Assembly: GCA_030158675.1 (NCBI GenBank)
Contig: JAOASL010000003.1
Coordinates: forward strand, 62,001 to 126,000
Direction of reading: 5' to 3'
Source: Burkholderiaceae bacterium
GTDB lineage: Bacteria; Pseudomonadota; Gammaproteobacteria; Burkholderiales; Burkholderiaceae_D
Length of the DNA: 64,000 nt
Numbering within the stretch: the first letter of the stretch is position 1; each line of letters starts with the position of its first letter. A program made the position numbers and the translations under genes. Of the stretch, positions 59,356 through 64,000 are shown one piece after another. The notes under the pieces are model-generated. The model saw only the letters and a program-made list of their open reading frames with translations, ran no database searches and was not told the DNA's origin.

Positions 59356-60564
59356 ATGAGCATGGCTGTCGTTAATAAATTTTCTGACAAGCAACGCCGA
59401 CACGTCATTCAGTACGCTGCTGCATTGCTCGCTGCCACAGCCTTGCCGACCGCTTCGTCGGCTGACAAGGCGCCACTGCTGATTGGCGTTGATGCTGAAT
59501 TTGGTCTGTTGCGCAGTACGTCTGCACAGGCGATACAGCTGGGCGCGCAAGCAGCGGTCAATGAGATCAACGCGGCCGGCGGCTTGCTGGGCGGACGTTC
59601 ATTACAGCTGGTGCTGCGTGACAATCACTCGGTGCCAGCGCGCGGGGTAGAGAACTTGCGACAACTGGCTGCGATGCCCGGGCTAGTGGCCGTGCTGGGA
59701 GGTCGCTTCAGTCCGGTCATTCTCGAACAGTTGCCCCTGATTGCCGAGCATCAGATCCCTTTCATGGCGCTGTGGTCGTCCGCTGAAAAAATCGTCCGCA
59801 ATGAGATGCGCCCGAACTATGTGTTCCGAGTGTCGCTGCGCGACAGCATCGCGATGCCGTTCCTGCTCGAACAAGCGAAGAAGCGCGGGCTGACGCGCAT
59901 TGGTCTGCTGCTCAGCAATACGGCGTGGGGACGCAGCAACCTTGACGCCGCCGAACGCTACCTGCGCAGCGCGCGCGGCCTGAGCATCGTCGCCAGCAGT
60001 TGGATCAACTGGGCAGACACCAGCCTGATCAGCAAATACCGCGGCATGACGGCCGCGGGCGCGCAGACGATTGTGGTCGTCGCGAACGATGAGAGCGCTA
60101 TCCTGGTGCGCGAGATGGCGGCATTGCCGCCCGCGCAGCGGGTGCCGCTGATACTGCACTGGGGCGCGGCCGGCGGCGAATTTTTCGAGCAGGCCGGCTC
60201 AGCGTTGCGCGAGGTCGATGTATCGGTGCTGCAGACCTTCAGTTTCTTCACTGCCGATCCGTCGCTGCGCACGCAGTTTCTACAGTCGGCGGCGCCGCTT
60301 GGCGTCAAGCGCTTCGAGGACATCCGTTCGGCCGTTGGCGTCGCGCATGCGTATGACGCAGTACACCTGCTGGCACTGGCGATCACGAAGGCCGGCAGTG
60401 CGGAGCGCGCGCGCATTCGTGATGCGCTCGAACACCTGCCTGCATGGCGCGGCCTGGTGAAGTCCTACCGTCCCGCATTCAGTCCCGCCAGCCATGAAGC
60501 GCTGTCTTCAGACGAATTGCTGATGGCGCGTTATCGCGCTGATGGCTTACTGGTGCCGTTGTGA
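59356..60564 (+). CDS. Periplasmic amino-acid-type substrate-binding protein, signalling partner
   Basis: A 402-residue periplasmic binding protein of the branched-chain amino acid (LivK/Peripla_BP_6) fold. The N-terminus has KQRRHVIQYAAALLAATAL, a twin-arginine-like or Sec signal. It is followed by LLIGVDAEFGLLRSTSAQAIQLGAQAAVNEINAAGGLLGGRSLQL, which is the family core. A second ATG two codons on (59362) is equally possible. No permease or ATPase is near. Its stop shares one base with the next gene's ATG, a membrane sensor of c-di-GMP metabolism. The likely role is to sense a ligand for that sensor. Confidence 0.85.
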   Translation: MSMAVVNKFSDKQRRHVIQYAAALLAATALPTASSADKAPLLIGVDAEFGLLRSTSAQAIQLGAQAAVNEINAAGGLLGGRSLQLVLRDNHSVPARGVENLRQLAAMPGLVAVLGGRFSPVILEQLPLIAEHQIPFMALWSSAEKIVRNEMRPNYVFRVSLRDSIAMPFLLEQAKKRGLTRIGLLLSNTAWGRSNLDAAERYLRSARGLSIVASSWINWADTSLISKYRGMTAAGAQTIVVVANDESAILVREMAALPPAQRVPLILHWGAAGGEFFEQAGSALREVDVSVLQTFSFFTADPSLRTQFLQSAAPLGVKRFEDIRSAVGVAHAYDAVHLLALAITKAGSAERARIRDALEHLPAWRGLVKSYRPAFSPASHEALSSDELLMARYRADGLLVPL

Positions 60565-63278
60565 TGTCCCTGCTGAGTCGCTGGCGCGTGCTGCTGTCGA
60601 CGGACAGTCTGGCCAAGCAATTCGCGCTGGTCAGCGCGGGCGTCGCGGCCGCGGCGCTGCTGGTCAGCGCGATCGGCTTGCTGTGGCTGGCTGAGCGCGT
60701 GCTGACCGTGCGTGAGGCCGATCATTCAGCGGCCATGGCCGGCACGACGATGCGCGGGATCGCGTTGCACATCAATGAGCTGGCCGGTAGCAGCCTGCTG
60801 GCGTCGGCGCTGACGGATTCGGCCGGGCGGGATACCTATCTGCATCCTTTCCTCTCCAGCGTGCATCACGTGAATGCGATTCCGGTGTCGATTCTGTTTA
60901 CCGACTTCATTGGCGCTGACCTCGCCAGCAATGACTATGCTGGATTCGATGCGGCCGACCGGGCGTGGCTAAAGGCGCATCTGACAATGGGGACAGAAGG
61001 TGCCAAGCTGGCAGCCGGCAAGCTGGGGCCGGATGTGCTCGCCGTCAAGCTGATTCGTCTGCCGCGCACATCGCAACCCGAGGGCGCGCTGTTGTACCGG
61101 TTCAGCCTCGCCTCGGTGCTGTACTCCGACAAGGCGACACTGGCATGGAACAGTGCGGCCGCCGGCCTTGACAGTCCGTCTCCCGGGCGGGTGACGGCCG
61201 CAGTCTGGTTGCCGGCGCCGCTTGATGTGCTCGGCCTGCGGGTTGGCGTCAAGCCGCGCCCGATCACCAAATTATTGAGCTGGAACCAGCTGATCTTCCT
61301 GGGCGTGCTCATGCTTTTGCTCGGGCTGGCCGTCGTGCTGCTTGGGCACCGAGTCGCGCTGGTGCTCACGCGCCAGTTGCGCCAACTCGAGAGCTTCGCC
61401 CGTGAGGTCGTGCAAAAAGGATTCATCCGCGAGCGCGCGCCGATCAGTGGCTCTGACGAAGTGGCTGGTCTCGCTAATTCAGTCAACCACATGCTCGACA
61501 GCCTGAATGCGCAGCATGAGCGGCTGCGCGAAGAAAGCGAGCGCCGTAGTCGCTTGATTGGTCGTTATCGGATGCTGATCGAAGGTACTAACGCCGTTTC
61601 CTGGGAAGCGCTGATGCCCGACGGTGACTACAGCTATGTGTCGCCGCAGGCCGAACGTCTGTTCGGCTTTATTACCTCCGAATGGCTGCAGCGCGGATTC
61701 TGGCGTCGTCATGTGCATGATGACGACATTGAGGCCGTGCTGCGCGCGCGCGAGGAGGCCGTCGGTGGCGGCATGGAATACAGCTGCGAATACCGGATGC
61801 GCAACAGCAGTGGTGAAGAGCTCTGGGTGGAAGAGATTGGCAGCGTTGTCGATAACCGTGACGGCCAGGGTAGCAGTCATGGCGGCGGGGTGGCACTGCG
61901 CGGCATCCTGCTCGACATCACGCAGCGCAAGGCGGCGGAATCAGAGATCCAGCGTCTTGCCTTTTACGACCCGTTGACCGGCCTGCCGAACCGGCGTCTT
62001 TTGCTCGATCGCCTGCACAAGCTGATCGAAACACGATCGCACTATGTTGAGCACGGTGCGATCGTATTCATTGACCTGGATAATTTCAAGACGCTCAATG
62101 ACAACCTTGGCCATGAGACCGGTGATCTGTTGCTGAAGGAAGTGGCGCAGCGGCTGCAGGTGGCGGTGCGTAAGAGTGACCTGGTGGCGCGCCTGGGCGG
62201 CGATGAATTCGTTGTGCTGCTGGAGAGTGGACATGAACCGCTCGACGCCATCACGCGGAATGTCGAGATGGTGGCCGATAAGATCCTGGCGGCGCTCGAC
62301 CGCCCGTACCGTTTGAACGGTAGTGAGCATCACGGCAGCGCATCGATCGGCATCTATGTTTTCGACACCAGCTCCGACACGGTCAGCGAGATGCTCAAGC
62401 GCGCCGATCTGGCCATGTACCAGAGCAAGGCTGCCGGCCGCAACAGCATTCGCTTCTTCGAGCCGGAGATGCAGGTGATGCTGTCGCGGCGTGCGAAGCT
62501 CGAGGCCAGCTTGCGCGGTGCGCTGCGCAAGGGGGAGTTCTTGCTGCGCTACCAGCCGCAGGTGACCGATTCGGGCGCGCTGCTCGGCTTCGAGGTACTG
62601 TTGCGCTGGCATCATCCGGAGCTGGGGCTGCTGGGACCGTCGGATTTCATCAACGTGGCCGAAGAGACCGGCCTGATCGTGCCGATCGGCACCTGGGTGC
62701 TGCAGAAGGCCTGTGAACAATTGGTGGCCTGGGCAGGACGTCCTGAGACGGCGAAGCTGCGCTTGTCCGTCAATGTCAGCGCACGTCAGTTCCGCCATCC
62801 GATGTTCGTTGAGCATTCGCTGGAAGTTATCCGGCGCACTGGGGTGAACCCGCGCCGGCTGCGCATGGAGTTGACCGAGAGTCTGCTGGTCGACGATATC
62901 AACGGCACCATCTACAAGATGAAAATGCTGAAGGCTTGCGGCGTCGGATTTTCACTGGACGATTTCGGTACCGGCTATTCGTCGCTGTCCTACCTGAGGC
63001 GCTTGCCGCTGGATGAATTGAAGATCGATCATTCCTTCTTCCGCAACCGGCTGACGAAAGAGACCGACGCTGCGATCGTCCGTACCATCGTCGTGCTCGC
63101 GCAGAGCCTGAAGCTCGACCTGATCGCCGAAGGGGTCGAGAAGGAGGAGCAGCGCGTTTTCCTGGCGTCGCATGGCTGTCACGCTTATCAGGGCTATCTG
63201 TTCAGCGCTGCGCTCGACGAGGCGGGCCTCGCGGTCTACCTGGCGCAGAAGCTGTCCGTTGAGTCCGCCGGGAGCTGA
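60564..63278 (+). CDS. Membrane PAS-GGDEF-EAL c-di-GMP sensor protein
   Basis: A 904-residue inner-membrane protein. Two helices (about 13-40 and 240-262) flank a periplasmic sensor domain (about 40-235). A HAMP-like region, a PAS domain (about 330-440), a diguanylate cyclase domain with intact GGDEF (545-549) and an upstream RxxD inhibitory site (RKSD) follow. Last is a phosphodiesterase domain whose EAL is EVL (677-679), with DDFGTGYSS (starts 799) intact. So both synthesis and breakdown of c-di-GMP are possible. The ATG at 60564 overlaps the TGA of the binding-protein gene; a GTG at 60561 is an alternative start. Confidence 0.93.
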   Translation: MSLLSRWRVLLSTDSLAKQFALVSAGVAAAALLVSAIGLLWLAERVLTVREADHSAAMAGTTMRGIALHINELAGSSLLASALTDSAGRDTYLHPFLSSVHHVNAIPVSILFTDFIGADLASNDYAGFDAADRAWLKAHLTMGTEGAKLAAGKLGPDVLAVKLIRLPRTSQPEGALLYRFSLASVLYSDKATLAWNSAAAGLDSPSPGRVTAAVWLPAPLDVLGLRVGVKPRPITKLLSWNQLIFLGVLMLLLGLAVVLLGHRVALVLTRQLRQLESFAREVVQKGFIRERAPISGSDEVAGLANSVNHMLDSLNAQHERLREESERRSRLIGRYRMLIEGTNAVSWEALMPDGDYSYVSPQAERLFGFITSEWLQRGFWRRHVHDDDIEAVLRAREEAVGGGMEYSCEYRMRNSSGEELWVEEIGSVVDNRDGQGSSHGGGVALRGILLDITQRKAAESEIQRLAFYDPLTGLPNRRLLLDRLHKLIETRSHYVEHGAIVFIDLDNFKTLNDNLGHETGDLLLKEVAQRLQVAVRKSDLVARLGGDEFVVLLESGHEPLDAITRNVEMVADKILAALDRPYRLNGSEHHGSASIGIYVFDTSSDTVSEMLKRADLAMYQSKAAGRNSIRFFEPEMQVMLSRRAKLEASLRGALRKGEFLLRYQPQVTDSGALLGFEVLLRWHHPELGLLGPSDFINVAEETGLIVPIGTWVLQKACEQLVAWAGRPETAKLRLSVNVSARQFRHPMFVEHSLEVIRRTGVNPRRLRMELTESLLVDDINGTIYKMKMLKACGVGFSLDDFGTGYSSLSYLRRLPLDELKIDHSFFRNRLTKETDAAIVRTIVVLAQSLKLDLIAEGVEKEEQRVFLASHGCHAYQGYLFSAALDEAGLAVYLAQKLSVESAGS

Positions 63279-63332
63279 GCTAAAGGACCCGGCCGCGTTT
63301 TGCTGACGCAGGCGCTGCGCTGTGTCGCGTGG

Positions 63333-63360
63333 AAAAAAGAAACCCCGTTGCCGGGGTTTC
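63333..63360 (-). terminator. Intrinsic terminator of the Thr-rich gene
   Basis: GAAACCCCG (63339-63347) pairs with CGGGGTTTC (63352-63360) across a 4-base loop. On the minus strand it is followed by TTTTTT, 26 bp after the stop of the repeat-protein gene. On the plus strand it could also help end the sensor gene. Confidence 0.85.
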
Positions 63361-63385
63361 TCGTTGCAGCAGTCGACGTTTACGA

Positions 63386-64000
63386 TCAACTTGCCGTGGC
63401 GTCGGTCGTGCCCACGCCCGTCAGCGTGGTGGTCGGTGTCACGGTCGTGGTGGTGCCCGGAGTATCGGTGGTGCTGGTCGTTGGCGTCGTGCTGGTCGTT
63501 GGCGTGGTATCGGTCGTCGTTCCGGAGGTCGGTAACGTGCCCGTAGCCGTTCCGGTGGCTGTACCCGTGCTGGTTCCTGTGGTCGGCGTCATATCCGTGG
63601 TCGGTGTCGTGCCCGTAGGACTGCCGGTTGCCGGTGTAGTGCCTGTGGTAGTACCTGTGGTGGTGCCGGTGGTCGTACTCGTCGGCGACGTGGTGGTGGT
63701 TGTGCCGGTGCCGGTGCCTGTTGCTGTTCCCGTAGTCGGCACCGTCGTGCCCGTCGTGGTACCTGTCGTGCTGCCCGTTATCGGCACCGTGCCCGTCGTT
63801 GTGGCGGTCCCCGTTGTCGGTGTGGTGCTGCCGGTGCCGGTGGCTGTGCCGCTCGTAGTACCTGACGCCGGCGTGGTGCCGGTGCCTGTGGCGGCGCCCG
63901 TCGTTGACGTGGCGCTGGTCGGCGCCGTGCGGGTTGTACCGGAGGTTTTCACGATCTGGCCGCGCAGTTCACCTTCAGGAAACGCCGCTGACAGGATCTC
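63386..64000 (-). CDS. Thr/Gly-rich repeat protein, C-terminal part (5' end outside window)
   Basis: The minus frame is open to the right edge and ends with a stop at 63386. The visible 204 residues begin FPEGELRGQIVKTSGTTRTAP. They then become an almost pure Thr, Gly, Pro, Ser and Ala stretch with loose repeats of TGT, TTGT, TPTTG and STTTG. No hydrophobic anchor or LPxTG is seen at the C-terminus (TTLTGVGTTDATAS). It may be a surface-exposed or secreted repeat domain, or a linker tail of a larger protein. The N-terminal domain, needed for a name, is outside the window. A GTG at 63952 is a possible internal start but the frame continues upstream. Confidence 0.6.
   Translation of the reverse strand, partial: EILSAAFPEGELRGQIVKTSGTTRTAPTSATSTTGAATGTGTTPASGTTSGTATGTGSTTPTTGTATTTGTVPITGSTTGTTTGTTVPTTGTATGTGTGTTTTTSPTSTTTGTTTGTTTGTTPATGSPTGTTPTTDMTPTTGTSTGTATGTATGTLPTSGTTTDTTPTTSTTPTTSTTDTPGTTTTVTPTTTLTGVGTTDATAS
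63420..63915. repeat. Low-complexity GTN/GGT repeat tract
   Basis: A run of irregular short repeats such as GTGGTGGT, GTCGTG and GGTGTCGTGCCC, with no single exact unit longer than about 12 bases. It codes for the Thr/Gly/Pro repeat on the minus strand. Such tracts often vary in length by slippage. Confidence 0.7.

Noticed and set aside
63420-63915. CRISPR-like array in the repeat tract
   Set aside because: Repeats are irregular, short and coding, without constant direct repeats of 24-37 bp or unique spacers; no cas genes in the window.

Overview
The window looks like a chromosomal segment of a GC-rich betaproteobacterium of the Burkholderiales, probably Oxalobacteraceae-like. Four things point there: an aceE-aceF-lpdA cluster whose E3 carries its own lipoyl domain and which encloses a Betaproteobacteria proteasome homologue; the trxA-rho-rpmE2 block; a zapB-zapA-6S RNA-EVE block; and a cysB regulator at the end of the sulfate transporter genes. 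The genus is inferred from gene content only. Nearly all of it is core chromosome. I see no insertion sequence, integrase, CRISPR array or rRNA.

Layout. 1-7 kb: the end of a sulfotransferase-like gene, then a minus-strand sulfate uptake cluster sbp - OprP/O-type porin - cysT - cysW - cysA - cysB. 7-17 kb: an acyl-CoA synthetase, an unrecognised TraB/EreA/Tiki-like protein, an MFS transporter, serC, an orphan gene, a MATE exporter and an ArnT-like glycosyltransferase. 17-28 kb: rpmE2, rho, trxA, the addB-addA recombination nuclease, zapB-like/zapA, 6S RNA, an EVE-domain protein and a TauE/SafE permease. 28-40 kb: matB, lgt, a LysR regulator divergent from ilvD, cytochrome c, an orphan amino-acid-binding protein, dadA, and the prlC-holC-DUF2486 chain next to folD. 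40-47 kb: the pyruvate dehydrogenase operon. 47-49 kb: two tandem paralogues of unknown function, with lower G+C than their neighbours. 49-57 kb: argD, a ferredoxin-type reductase divergent from an NAD-dependent epimerase, a spermidine-synthase-like protein, a DNA-deoxyinosine glycosylase, an SDR, arsC and htpG (the last behind a near-consensus sigma-32 promoter). 57-64 kb: a RidA-like protein, a tRNA-like cloverleaf, a CelD/BcsL-type GNAT protein, a periplasmic binding protein coupled to a PAS-GGDEF-EAL sensor, and the 3' part of a Thr/Gly repeat protein running off the end.

How the genes work together. The cys genes form one sulfate import and control unit: porin in the outer membrane, Sbp in the periplasm, CysTW in the inner membrane, CysA as motor and CysB as regulator. 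A shared CGAA/TTCG element lies upstream of both sbp and cysT. The pdh operon makes the complete E1-E2-E3 complex and, in the same transcription unit, an Ntn-hydrolase of the proteasome family. The last two complete genes form a ligand-binding plus c-di-GMP signalling pair.

The most interesting unexplained items are the proteasome homologue inside the pdh operon, the tandem paralogues at 47-49 kb, the TraB/EreA/Tiki-like orphan at 8.8 kb, the binding-protein/c-di-GMP pair, and the tRNA-like sequence at 57.7 kb.
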